A stretch of 64,000 bases of DNA from Martinezella lusitana (GTDB lineage: Bacteria > Pseudomonadota > Alphaproteobacteria > Rhizobiales > Rhizobiaceae): positions 496,001-560,000 of the forward strand of contig NZ_WUEY01000003.1 of the NCBI RefSeq assembly GCF_010668395.1, read 5' to 3'. Of the stretch, positions 54,776 through 63,290 are shown in pieces. How positions within the stretch are numbered: position 1 is the stretch's first letter; each line of letters begins with the position of its first letter. The notes beneath the pieces are model-generated. The model worked only from the letters and a program-made list of their open reading frames with translations. It made no database searches and was not told where the DNA came from. The position numbers and the translations under genes are program-made.

Positions 54776-55285
54776 ATGCTCAGACATTTCAGAATGCTTG
54801 CCGACTACAATCGCTGGGCCAATATTCAGGTCTACGATGCCGCCGCCCAACTCAGCGATGCGGAATTCCACGAAGATCGCGGCGCCTTCTTCGGCTCGCT
54901 CCACGGAACGCTGAACCATCTGCTGGTGACGGACCGGCTGTGGGTGCACCGCTTCAGCGGCACCGGCGAAGCTCCGTCGGCACTGGGCGTCGTCCTGCAT
55001 GCGGATCTGGCAGGGCTTCGGGCAGACCGGGAAACAGAGGATCGGCGCATCATTTCTTGGATAGACACCCTCGACGCCGAGGCTCTCGCCGCCGACATCA
55101 CCTATACGTCCGTCCTTCGACCGGGCGCCATCACCCATCCCCTCCACCTGGCCGTGGCCCATATGTTCAACCACCATACCCATCACCGTGGTCAGAGCCA
55201 CACGATCCTAACGTCCATGGGCAAGCCGTCGCTGGTGCTGGATCTCCTGCACTTCCTGCGCAGCGAAGGGCGGCACTGGATGTAA
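54776..55285 (+). CDS. DinB/YfiT-family protein
   Basis: A 169-residue four-helix bundle of the DinB superfamily. The metal ligands are present: His48 in GTLNHLLVTDRLW, and His133 with His137 in FNHHTHHRGQ. Such proteins may be thiol-dependent transferases or hydrolases; the role here is unknown. The ATG at 54776 has AAGGAA seven bases upstream, better than the in-frame ATG at 54755. Confidence 0.87.
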   Translation: MLRHFRMLADYNRWANIQVYDAAAQLSDAEFHEDRGAFFGSLHGTLNHLLVTDRLWVHRFSGTGEAPSALGVVLHADLAGLRADRETEDRRIISWIDTLDAEALAADITYTSVLRPGAITHPLHLAVAHMFNHHTHHRGQSHTILTSMGKPSLVLDLLHFLRSEGRHWM

Positions 55286-55441
55286 GCAGGAGGCGAGCCG
55301 GTGTTTCCCGGCTTCGCTCAAGCGTTGAGCATGTGCCTCATTTTGCGGCGCGGCCGTGCGGATCGGCCATTTTGTTCATGTTCCCTTAACCTGGCAACCT
55401 GCAGATTGGCGAGATATATCAGATCACGGTCATGAGCAGGC

Positions 55442-55939
55442 ATGAAGAACTCGCAGACAGGCGTTTCGGCGTATTCCATCGATGATGAGACGGAAACCGA
55501 GCTTGAGGTCATCGGCCGCTTCATGACGCGGCTGAAGGTAAAGAACCTGCCGCGCAATTATCAGCTCTTTCACGAGGCGCTCTATGGGCAGGACCGCCGT
55601 CTTGCCGAAGAGATCGAAACGCTTGGTCCCCTTCCCCCGCAAAGCGGCCTCGATGAAATCGGCCTGAAGCACCGCCTCGTCAGCCATTGCGGACTGGTTG
55701 CCCGCAAATCCGAAAGCGATGCGGCCGAAATGCTGCGCGAAGTGGCGGAACAGCTCGCCAAGGGGCTGATGAAGAAACAGCATTTCGCCCGCGATATCGA
55801 AAAGGCTTCGAAGACCGCCGATGCGCTGGACAGTCTCAACGCATCGCTCAGCAATCTCCTGCTCTACGAAACGGAGTTGACCGAGAGGCTGAGGAATTGC
55901 GCAAGCCCGCCGAAGCCGTTGCGCAGCGCGGACGCCTGA
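55442..55939 (+). CDS. Unknown protein resembling the N-terminal domain of diguanylate cyclases
   Basis: A 165-residue cytoplasmic helical protein. I do not know it by name. The segment LPRNYQLFHEALYGQDRRLAEEIETLG resembles a helical domain found N-terminal to GGDEF domains in rhizobia (NYELFYEAL). After it comes CGLVARKSESDAAEMLREVAEQLAKGL, then a coiled coil. No GGDEF domain follows; the next gene is an ABC-F ATPase in another frame. It is probably a stand-alone version of that domain. Confidence 0.6.
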   Translation: MKNSQTGVSAYSIDDETETELEVIGRFMTRLKVKNLPRNYQLFHEALYGQDRRLAEEIETLGPLPPQSGLDEIGLKHRLVSHCGLVARKSESDAAEMLREVAEQLAKGLMKKQHFARDIEKASKTADALDSLNASLSNLLLYETELTERLRNCASPPKPLRSADA

Positions 55940-55988
55940 ACGCTTTCGCACTCTTGCCTTCGGCGCCGAGTTCGGCCAAAACCGCGCC

Positions 55989-57878
55989 ATGATTTCGATT
56001 TCAGACCTTTCCGCCCGCATTGCCGGCCGCCTTCTCATCGACCATGCCAGCGTGACGCTTCCGGCGGGCACGAAGGCAGGCCTTGTCGGCAAGAACGGCG
56101 CGGGCAAATCCACGCTGTTCAGGATCATTACCGGCGATTTCGCCCCAGAAAGCGGTTCAGTCTCGATCCCGCGCAATGCCCGCATCGGTCAGGTCGCACA
56201 GGAAGCGCCCGGCACGGAAGAGCCGCTGATCGATATCGTGCTCGCGGCCGACAAGGAACGCTCCGCCCTGCTCAAGGAAGCAGAGACCGCCACCGATCCG
56301 CATCGCATCGCCGATATCCAGACGCGGCTTGCCGATATCGGCGCGCATTCGGCCGAAGCGCGTGCCGCCAGCATCCTGGCCGGCCTGGGTTTCGATCATG
56401 ACGCGCAGAAGCGCCCTGCATCCTCCTTTTCCGGCGGATGGCGCATGCGCGTGGCGCTTGCGGCCGTGCTGTTTTCCGAGCCGGACCTGCTTCTGCTCGA
56501 CGAACCCACAAACTATCTCGACCTTGAAGGCACGCTCTGGCTGGAAGACTATATCCGCCGCTATCCGCACACGGTCATCATCATCTCGCACGACCGGGAC
56601 CTGCTGAATACGGCGGTCAATTCCATCGTGCATCTGGATCAGAAAAAGCTCACCTTCTATCGCGGCTCATACGACCAGTTCGAGCGGCAGAAGGCCGAGG
56701 CCGACGAGCTGCAGACGAAAGCCAAAGCGAAGAACGATGCGGCGCGCAAGCATCTGCAGAGCTTCATCGACCGCTTCAAGGCCAAGGCATCCAAGGCCCG
56801 GCAGGCGCAGTCGCGTGTCAAGGCGCTGGAGCGGATGGGGACCGTCGCGGCCGTCATCGAAGACCATGTGATGGGGTTCAGTTTCCCGGAGCCAGAAAAG
56901 CAACCGGCATCGCCCATCATCGCGATCAGCGGCGGCGCGGTCGGCTACGAGCCGGAAAAACCGATCCTGAAGCGGCTGAACCTGCGTATCGATGCCGACG
57001 ACCGCATTGCCCTGCTCGGCTCGAACGGCAACGGCAAATCGACATTTGCCAAGTTCATTTCCGGCCGGCTCGACGCGGACAGCGGCGATGTCAGGCTGGC
57101 GCCGAACCTGAAGATCGGCTTCTTCGCCCAGCACCAGCTGGACGACCTGATCCCCAACCAGACCGCCGTCGAACATGTGCGCCGCCGCATGCCCGAAACG
57201 CCCGAGGCGAAGGTGCGTGCCCGCGTCGCGCAGATGGGCCTCGCGACCGAGAAGATGGACACGCAGGTCAAGGATCTTTCCGGCGGCGAAAAGGCGCGCT
57301 TGCTGATGGGCCTTGCCGCCTTCGACGCACCGAACCTGCTGATCCTCGACGAACCGACGAACCATCTGGATATCGACAGCCGCAATGCCCTTATCCAGGC
57401 GCTGAACGACTATTCCGGCGCGGTCATCCTGATTTCGCACGACCGCCATCTGATCGAAGCCACCGTCGACCGGCTTTGGCTGGTGCGCGACGGCACGGTT
57501 TCGAGCTTCGACGGCGACCTCGAAGACTATCGCAGCCTCGTCGTCGCAAGCCCGAAGCCGCGGGATGACAAGGCAAGGACGAACGGAACCGACGATTCCG
57601 TTTCCAAGGCGGATCAGCGCAAGCTCAACGCCGATCGGCGCGCCTCGCTCGCACCGCTCAAGAAGAAGATCAACGAAATCGAATCCTTGACCGGCAAGCT
57701 TGAGAAACTGATTCAGGCGCTTGATGCGGAACTTGCGGATCCCGCCCTTTACGAGAAGGCGCCGGCAAAGGCTGCTGAAAAGGCGAAACAACGCTCCGAT
57801 GCGGCTGAAAAGCTCGCCGCGGCCGAAGAGCAGTGGCTCGAACTTTCATCGGAATATGAAAGCGGCATGGCAGGCTGA
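55989..57878 (+). CDS. ABC-F family ATPase
   Basis: A 629-residue soluble protein with two ABC domains and no membrane part. ABC-F proteins act on the ribosome, for example to rescue stalled or antibiotic-bound ribosomes. Walker A motifs are GKNGAGKST and GSNGNGKST; signatures are SFSGGWRMRVALA and LSGGEKARLLMG; both Walker B regions read LLLLDEPTNYLDLE and LLILDEPTNHLDID. The linker between them (FIDRFKAKASKARQAQSR) is typical, and a C-terminal coiled coil is present, as in YheS/Uup. It follows the unknown protein after 49 bases. Confidence 0.92.
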   Translation: MISISDLSARIAGRLLIDHASVTLPAGTKAGLVGKNGAGKSTLFRIITGDFAPESGSVSIPRNARIGQVAQEAPGTEEPLIDIVLAADKERSALLKEAETATDPHRIADIQTRLADIGAHSAEARAASILAGLGFDHDAQKRPASSFSGGWRMRVALAAVLFSEPDLLLLDEPTNYLDLEGTLWLEDYIRRYPHTVIIISHDRDLLNTAVNSIVHLDQKKLTFYRGSYDQFERQKAEADELQTKAKAKNDAARKHLQSFIDRFKAKASKARQAQSRVKALERMGTVAAVIEDHVMGFSFPEPEKQPASPIIAISGGAVGYEPEKPILKRLNLRIDADDRIALLGSNGNGKSTFAKFISGRLDADSGDVRLAPNLKIGFFAQHQLDDLIPNQTAVEHVRRRMPETPEAKVRARVAQMGLATEKMDTQVKDLSGGEKARLLMGLAAFDAPNLLILDEPTNHLDIDSRNALIQALNDYSGAVILISHDRHLIEATVDRLWLVRDGTVSSFDGDLEDYRSLVVASPKPRDDKARTNGTDDSVSKADQRKLNADRRASLAPLKKKINEIESLTGKLEKLIQALDAELADPALYEKAPAKAAEKAKQRSDAAEKLAAAEEQWLELSSEYESGMAG

Positions 57879-57914
57879 AAAGCTTACCTCCACTTAACGA
57901 TTTTGGACCCGATC

Positions 57915-57931
57915 CTAACCAATCATTAACC
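57915..57931 (+). promoter_or_regulatory. CtrA-like site before the deacetylase gene
   Basis: CTAA, seven bases and TTAACC fit the CtrA pattern TTAA-N7-TTAA with one mismatch. It lies 55-71 bases before the start codon. The TTAACCAT half-site is exact. Confidence 0.5.
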
Positions 57932-57985
57932 ATAACTGCGGAAAGTACGCTCAACTTTCATAGACATAATTGTTGAGCGATTCTG

Positions 57986-58876
57986 ATGAACTACCGTGTT
58001 TTGCTGGCTGGCCTTGCCGTGTCCCTGGCTCTGGGAGGGTGCGCCACGAAGCCGGCCAATGATGCATCGCTCAAGAGCGGCTATGCTGCCGAGGAGCCGC
58101 GTCACAAGCCGCTGAAGGCCAATGACCCCGTCGAGATGGAGCCGAAGAAATGGCTCGTCGCCGATCTCGAGACCAGAGACCAGGAAGACGCCGGCGGACC
58201 GCACAATCTTGCCGGCCGCACGCTGGAAGTGGCCTCGCTCAAGGACATCAGGCTTGCCGACAAGGAAGTCATCCTGACCTTCGACGACGGCCCTGCTCCC
58301 GGCAAGACGGACCGCATTCTCGCCACGCTCGACAGATTCGGCGTCAAGGCAGCCTTCATGATGGTCGGGGAAATGGCGCAGGCTCATCCGGCGACCGCTC
58401 GCGAGGTTCTCGCGCACGGCGATGCGATCGGCAGCCACACCTTCCGTCATCCCGATCTCGACAAGATGACCTTCGACGCCGCGATGGCTGAAATCGCGCG
58501 CGGCAAGGATGCCGTCACCAAGGCGATCGGCACGGACGTACCCTTCTTCCGCTTCCCCTATCTTGCCGACTCCAAGCGGCTGCGCACGGCAATCGCCGCC
58601 CGCGACATGGTCGTCATGGACGTCGATATCGACAGCAAGGATTACTTCACCTCGACGCCCGCCTCGGTGGTGGATCGAACCATGAAGCAGCTCCATCAGC
58701 GCGGCCACGGCATCGTTCTCATGCACGACATCCACCAGCGCACGGTCAGGATGCTGCCTGTCCTCCTCAGCCGCCTGGAGAAAGAGGGCTACAAGGTCGT
58801 GACGCTGAAATACAGGCACACACCCGCTCCGGCGACCAATCTCGTTGCCCAGGCAGACACCAAGATGGTGCGCTGA
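57986..58876 (+). CDS. Polysaccharide deacetylase lipoprotein
   Basis: A 296-residue NodB-type deacetylase anchored as a lipoprotein. The lipobox is LGGC (residues 16-19). Catalytic motifs are complete: LTFDDGP, GSHTFRHPD, FFRFPY and the late VLMHDIH. It may deacetylate cell-wall or surface polysaccharide in the periplasm. A CtrA-like site lies upstream, which would tie it to the cell cycle. It ends at a strong terminator. Confidence 0.9.
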   Translation: MNYRVLLAGLAVSLALGGCATKPANDASLKSGYAAEEPRHKPLKANDPVEMEPKKWLVADLETRDQEDAGGPHNLAGRTLEVASLKDIRLADKEVILTFDDGPAPGKTDRILATLDRFGVKAAFMMVGEMAQAHPATAREVLAHGDAIGSHTFRHPDLDKMTFDAAMAEIARGKDAVTKAIGTDVPFFRFPYLADSKRLRTAIAARDMVVMDVDIDSKDYFTSTPASVVDRTMKQLHQRGHGIVLMHDIHQRTVRMLPVLLSRLEKEGYKVVTLKYRHTPAPATNLVAQADTKMVR

Positions 58877-58905
58877 GGCGGCGCGATATCGACAGCCATG
58901 AACCA

Positions 58906-58947
58906 TACAGCCGCGGAAGCATGGTTGCTTCCGCGGCTGTATTTTGA
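58906..58947 (+). terminator. Strong terminator of the deacetylase gene
   Basis: TACAGCCGCGGAAGCA and TGCTTCCGCGGCTGTA form a perfect 16-bp stem with a TGGT loop, followed by TTTTG. It lies between the deacetylase and peptidase genes. Confidence 0.93.
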
Positions 58948-58993
58948 TTTGGTTACATGCAGTCCGCACCGTCAATCAGCATATCAGGTTTCC

Positions 58994-61048
58994 ATGCACC
59001 TCCATCTTGAACGCGACGACGACCCGATCACCCTGAAATTCGTCGCCGAGAAGGATGCCGAATCCGAGCGGCTTCTGATGACGCCCGAATTCGAGGCGGA
59101 CCGCATCGCCATAAAGGACATGATCGAACGCGAGGATCGGCTGATCGCCACGACTCGGCGCGGCAACTGGCTGTTCGATTTCCGCCGCAGCGCCGAGCAC
59201 CCGCTCGGCCGCTGGTATCGGCTGCCGGCCGATCTTGCTCCCCTGCCCGATGCCCCTTGGGAGCCGATCTTCGATCTCGACGCTTTCTGTGCGGCGGAGA
59301 ACAAGCTCTGGCTGTGGCGCGGCGCCCTGACCTGTCCCTGGGAGCCGACGCGGGTGCTGCTCTGTCTTTCCGACGGCGGCTCCGATCCCATGCGGCTGCT
59401 CGAGTTCGACTGCGAGACGAAAAGCCTCGTCGAAGGCGGCTTCGACACCCCGGCCGTTCGCTGTCACGCGACCTGGCTCAGCCGCGACGAGATCGCCTAT
59501 TTCGGCTCGATCGATCGCGAGTCTTCGACGCGCTCGGGATGGCCTCGCGTCGGCCGCCGCCTGAAGCGCGGTCAGGCGCCGGCAGACGCGCCGGTTCTGT
59601 ATGCCGCCGCCGACAGCGACATATACGGCTCCTGTTCGATCTTCGATCCGGCACTTGCGGGCCTTGCGAATGAGGATACGGCCAGGCCCATCCGGATCTT
59701 CACCGCCGGTCACGAAATCGGCAGCGCCAGCCACTTCATCGAGGACCGGGACGGCTCGCTGCGCAAGATCGACCTGCCCGAGGACATCGATTTCGGATTC
59801 AATCATTCCCATCTCATCTGGCTTGCCAAGACCGACGAGCGGATACCGGCCGGCAGTCTGGCCTTGCAGCCTTTGCCGCGCGAGCCCGGCGGCGCGGAGA
59901 CGGCGCGTATCCTGTTCTCGCCCGCCGAACGGCAATCGGTCTCGCAATTCCTGCTGATGCGCGAATGGTGCGTCTTCGTCGTCTCGGACAATATGCGGCC
60001 TCGTCTTTTCCTTCTCGACCTGACGAAGCCGGATGCCGAAATCCGGGAAATTGCGCTGCCGGCGGATATGCAGACAGTATCCGTGCAACCGCTTTATTCG
60101 GATCTGCATCTCGGCGACGACACGCTGCAAATCTATGGCTCGGGCTTCCTGCAGCCACCCTCCTGCTACCGGCTGGAGCTCGGCAATCGCCGGCAGCCGC
60201 TTGAGCTGAAGCATATCGCGAGCTCGCCTTCCTATTTCGACAGCGAAGGCATGACATCCTTCCTGCTGGAAGCGACCTCCGAAGACGGTACGAAAGTGCC
60301 CTATCACATCGCCCTGCCGAAGACCTGGACGAAGGGTGAGCTACCGGTGCTGACCTATGGCTATGGCGGCTTCGACGTGTCGCTCGGCCCGCATTATTCC
60401 GGCGTCATCGGCCGCTGGCTGGCGCAAGGCGGCGCCTATGTGATGGCCTATATCCGCGGTGGCGGCGAATTCGGTCCGAACTGGCATCGCGTCGCAAAGG
60501 GCCATGGCCGACACAGGGCTTTCGCGGATTTTGCCGCCGTCGCCCGCGATCTCGTCATCCGCGGCTACACAAAACCCTCCCGCATCGCCGCCAATGGCGG
60601 CAGCAACGGCGGACTGCTGACCGGGGTCATGGCGACGCGCTACCCACAGGATTTCGGCGCGATCTGGTGCCAAGTGCCGGTGCTGGACATGACGCGCTTC
60701 CATGTCTTCCCGGCCGGGAAGGCCTGGATCGACGAATATGGCGATCCCGACGATCCGGCGGATCGTGAATATCTGCTGACCTATTCGCCGCTGCACAATG
60801 TCAAGCCGGCTTCCGAGATCACCTATCCGCCGATCTATATCGAAAGCTCGAGCAACGACGACCGGGTGCACCCCTCGCACGCCCGGCGGTTCGCGGCACA
60901 GCTGGAAGCCCTTGGTCACCACCCGCTCTTCCATGAGTTCGCCTCGGGCGGGCATGGAGGCGACGGCGCATCGATGCAGCTCGCGACGCGCACGGCACTG
61001 GGCTACAGCTTCCTGCGCGAGACGATCGTGAAATCGAAGGGCACCTGA
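58994..61048 (+). CDS. Prolyl oligopeptidase family serine peptidase (S9)
   Basis: A 684-residue cytoplasmic peptidase. The N-terminal part is a beta-propeller. The C-terminal alpha/beta hydrolase has the catalytic Ser537 in GGSNGGLL, Asp in SSSNDDRVHPSHA and His in FASGGHGG. The pre-nucleophile segment LAQGGAYVMAYIRGGGEFGP is typical of the S9A type. The ATG at 58994, with CAGG upstream, is chosen because the frame before it runs through the terminator. Confidence 0.92.
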   Translation: MHLHLERDDDPITLKFVAEKDAESERLLMTPEFEADRIAIKDMIEREDRLIATTRRGNWLFDFRRSAEHPLGRWYRLPADLAPLPDAPWEPIFDLDAFCAAENKLWLWRGALTCPWEPTRVLLCLSDGGSDPMRLLEFDCETKSLVEGGFDTPAVRCHATWLSRDEIAYFGSIDRESSTRSGWPRVGRRLKRGQAPADAPVLYAAADSDIYGSCSIFDPALAGLANEDTARPIRIFTAGHEIGSASHFIEDRDGSLRKIDLPEDIDFGFNHSHLIWLAKTDERIPAGSLALQPLPREPGGAETARILFSPAERQSVSQFLLMREWCVFVVSDNMRPRLFLLDLTKPDAEIREIALPADMQTVSVQPLYSDLHLGDDTLQIYGSGFLQPPSCYRLELGNRRQPLELKHIASSPSYFDSEGMTSFLLEATSEDGTKVPYHIALPKTWTKGELPVLTYGYGGFDVSLGPHYSGVIGRWLAQGGAYVMAYIRGGGEFGPNWHRVAKGHGRHRAFADFAAVARDLVIRGYTKPSRIAANGGSNGGLLTGVMATRYPQDFGAIWCQVPVLDMTRFHVFPAGKAWIDEYGDPDDPADREYLLTYSPLHNVKPASEITYPPIYIESSSNDDRVHPSHARRFAAQLEALGHHPLFHEFASGGHGGDGASMQLATRTALGYSFLRETIVKSKGT

Positions 61049-61234
61049 TCTATCCCCGACGCTCGGAGAATATCGATGATCACACCACCTTCGTCCGCAT
61101 TCGAAACGCGGCAGGGGCATGGTTGATCTTGTGCGCTGGGGATCGAGCAGCCGCATTCGCGATTTGCCGCCCTTGCCCACATGCGGCATTCTGCTAAAGA
61201 TCGCATCAATAATCATACTAATCGAGAGACACCC

Positions 61235-62158
61235 ATGTCCCCCATCAACCTCGCTATTGTCGGCGTCGGCAAGATCGTCCGCGACCAGCATCTTCCATCG
61301 ATCGTGAACAACCCGGATTTCGAACTGATCGCCACGGCGAGCCGCCATGGCACCGTCGAAGGCATTCCGTCCTTCACGACAATCGAGGCCATGCTCGATG
61401 CCGTGCCGGCGATCAATGCCGTTTCGCTCTGCATGCCGCCGCAATATCGCTATGAGGCGGCCTACAAGGCGCTTATGGCCGGCAAGCATGTTTTCCTCGA
61501 AAAGCCCCCCGGGGCGACGCTGAGCGAAGTCGCCGATCTCGAAAACCTCGCCAAGGCCAAGGGCGTTTCGCTCTTTGCCAGCTGGCATTCGCGCTATGCG
61601 CCGGCCGTGGAAGCTGCGAAAGCCTTCCTCGCCGGAACGAAAGTCCACAGTGTTCATGTGATCTGGAAGGAAGACGTCCGCCACTGGCATCCGAACCAGG
61701 AATGGATCTGGCAGGCCGGCGGGCTCGGCGTCTTCGACCCCGGCATCAATGCGCTCTCGATCGTCACCCATATCCTGCCGGCGCTCTTCCTGACCGGCGC
61801 GACGCTGGAGTTTCCGGAAAACCGGGACTCGCCGATCGCCGCCGATCTGCATTTCAAGAGCGGCGCGGGCCTTCCTGTCCACGCCGAATTCGACTGGCGC
61901 CAGACGGGCAAGCAGAGCTGGGATATCGTCGCCGAGACGGATGCGGGGCAGATGGTTCTCGCCGATGGCGGCTCCAAGCTTTCGGTCGACGGCGAACTTA
62001 AGTTCTCCGCACCGGAGGCTGAATACCCCTCGCTCTACCGCCGTTTTGCCGAGATCGTCAAAGCCGGGACGTCCGATGTCGACGTGTCGCCGCTGCGCCA
62101 CGTCGCCGATGCCTTCATGCTCGGCAAGCGCAAATTCGTCGAAGCATTTTACGATTGA
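61235..62158 (+). CDS. Gfo/Idh/MocA dehydrogenase, probable D-galactose/L-arabinose 1-dehydrogenase
   Basis: A 307-residue NAD(P)-dependent sugar dehydrogenase. The Rossmann motif is GVGKIVRDQHLP, and the conserved lysine is in EKPPGATLSE (EKP). The region WKEDVRHWHPNQEWIW with GGLGVFDPGINALSI closely matches L-arabinose/D-galactose 1-dehydrogenases of Azospirillum and rhizobia. It would start the oxidative sugar pathway, but no partner genes are near. ATG at 61235, GAGAGA upstream. Confidence 0.87.
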   Translation: MSPINLAIVGVGKIVRDQHLPSIVNNPDFELIATASRHGTVEGIPSFTTIEAMLDAVPAINAVSLCMPPQYRYEAAYKALMAGKHVFLEKPPGATLSEVADLENLAKAKGVSLFASWHSRYAPAVEAAKAFLAGTKVHSVHVIWKEDVRHWHPNQEWIWQAGGLGVFDPGINALSIVTHILPALFLTGATLEFPENRDSPIAADLHFKSGAGLPVHAEFDWRQTGKQSWDIVAETDAGQMVLADGGSKLSVDGELKFSAPEAEYPSLYRRFAEIVKAGTSDVDVSPLRHVADAFMLGKRKFVEAFYD

Positions 62159-62233
62159 TCTGCCTTTCCCGGTGGAGACAATACGCCCCGCAGCATGCTA
62201 GCGTAGGGTATTATCTTCATCGGGGAGTTGCCG

Positions 62234-62779
62234 GTGGCATCGCAACATGAACAATCCTTTGGGCTCGGCGTCGGCAACAAGTCCGTCCGGCTCGCCGAGC
62301 CGAACCAGAGCTGGCACGAGGCCTATCTGCTGGAAGAGGCCGCCATTCGCGGCGCACTCGGCGACCTCGCCGTCGATGTCCAGCATTTCGGAAGTACCTC
62401 CATTCCCGAAATCAAGGCCAAGCCCATCATCGACATCGCCGTCGGCGTTCGGCGCTTCGAGGACGGCATCGCCTGCATCGAACCAATGGCATCGATCGGC
62501 TACGTCTACGCCGGCAGCAATATCGTTCCGAACGATCACATATTCGGCCACGATATCGAGGGGGATACCCGCACGCATCTGGTGCATGTGGTCGAATATG
62601 GCGGCGTTAACTGGTGCCAGTTCATCCTGTTCCGGGACCGGATGCGCAAACGTCCGGACCTTGCCCACGCCTATGAGGCGCTGAAGGTCGAGCTTGCGGC
62701 GAAATATGCCAATGACCGGGCATCCTATACCGCCGCGAAGAAGGACTTCATTCAAAAGATCCTGGCGGAAAGCGACTAG
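62234..62779 (+). CDS. GrpB-family (UPF0157) nucleotidyltransferase-like protein
   Basis: A 181-residue protein of the GrpB family, with a nucleotidyltransferase fold. The family motif VQHFGSTSIPEIKAKPIIDI is intact, and the later DHIFGHDIEGDTRTHLVHVV also fits. Role unknown. The start is GTG at 62234, six bases after GGGGAG; a TTG at 62228 is in frame but lies on the ribosome site. Confidence 0.87.
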   Translation: MASQHEQSFGLGVGNKSVRLAEPNQSWHEAYLLEEAAIRGALGDLAVDVQHFGSTSIPEIKAKPIIDIAVGVRRFEDGIACIEPMASIGYVYAGSNIVPNDHIFGHDIEGDTRTHLVHVVEYGGVNWCQFILFRDRMRKRPDLAHAYEALKVELAAKYANDRASYTAAKKDFIQKILAESD

Positions 62780-62808
62780 GCCCGCTTTCTTGGCGCAGAA
62801 GGAAAGCC

Positions 62809-63258
62809 CTAGGCTTTTTTCTCCCAGCGGCCATCCTGCGTCTGCTGCCAATAGGTAAGGTTGTGCCCCTCGCCCTTCAGGCGTTTCCATTGGGCGCGCG
62901 CGCTTTCCAGCTGCTGCTGATCGTAGCCGTCGAACATCAGCACGACGCGCTGGTAAGTTCCGACATCCGTGGCCTCGGCACCGTCGACGAAAAAGCGCAC
63001 CGTGGCGTTGTTCACATTGTCGGGCGAGACCGTCAGCAGCACCGGCTGGCGGTCCGCCATTTCGCCTTCGTCCGTACCGTGCGGCAGGAAGCTGTCCTCG
63101 CGGTAGGTCCAGAGATGGGCATCGAGGAGATCCCGCCGTGCCGGCTCGCACATCTGCACGGCGACCTGCCAGCCGCGCTCGATACTCTTGTCGATCAGCG
63201 GCGGCAGGGCATCTTCGAGCTTCGATTCCGTCAGGTGATAGAAGAGAACGTCTGTCAT
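62809..63258 (-). CDS. holC: DNA polymerase III subunit chi
   Basis: Links the clamp loader to single-strand-binding protein. The 149-residue protein has the HolC fold: VLFYHLTESKLEDALPPLIDKS at the N-terminus, TYREDSFLPHGTDEGEMADRQPVLLT in the middle and YDQQQLESARAQWKRLKGEG near the end. It follows pepA on the same strand after 32 bases, the usual order in proteobacteria. Confidence 0.94.
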   Translation of the reverse strand: MTDVLFYHLTESKLEDALPPLIDKSIERGWQVAVQMCEPARRDLLDAHLWTYREDSFLPHGTDEGEMADRQPVLLTVSPDNVNNATVRFFVDGAEATDVGTYQRVVLMFDGYDQQQLESARAQWKRLKGEGHNLTYWQQTQDGRWEKKA

Positions 63259-63290
63259 GCGGCCTCTTCTACCTCACAAAACCCGGCCGG

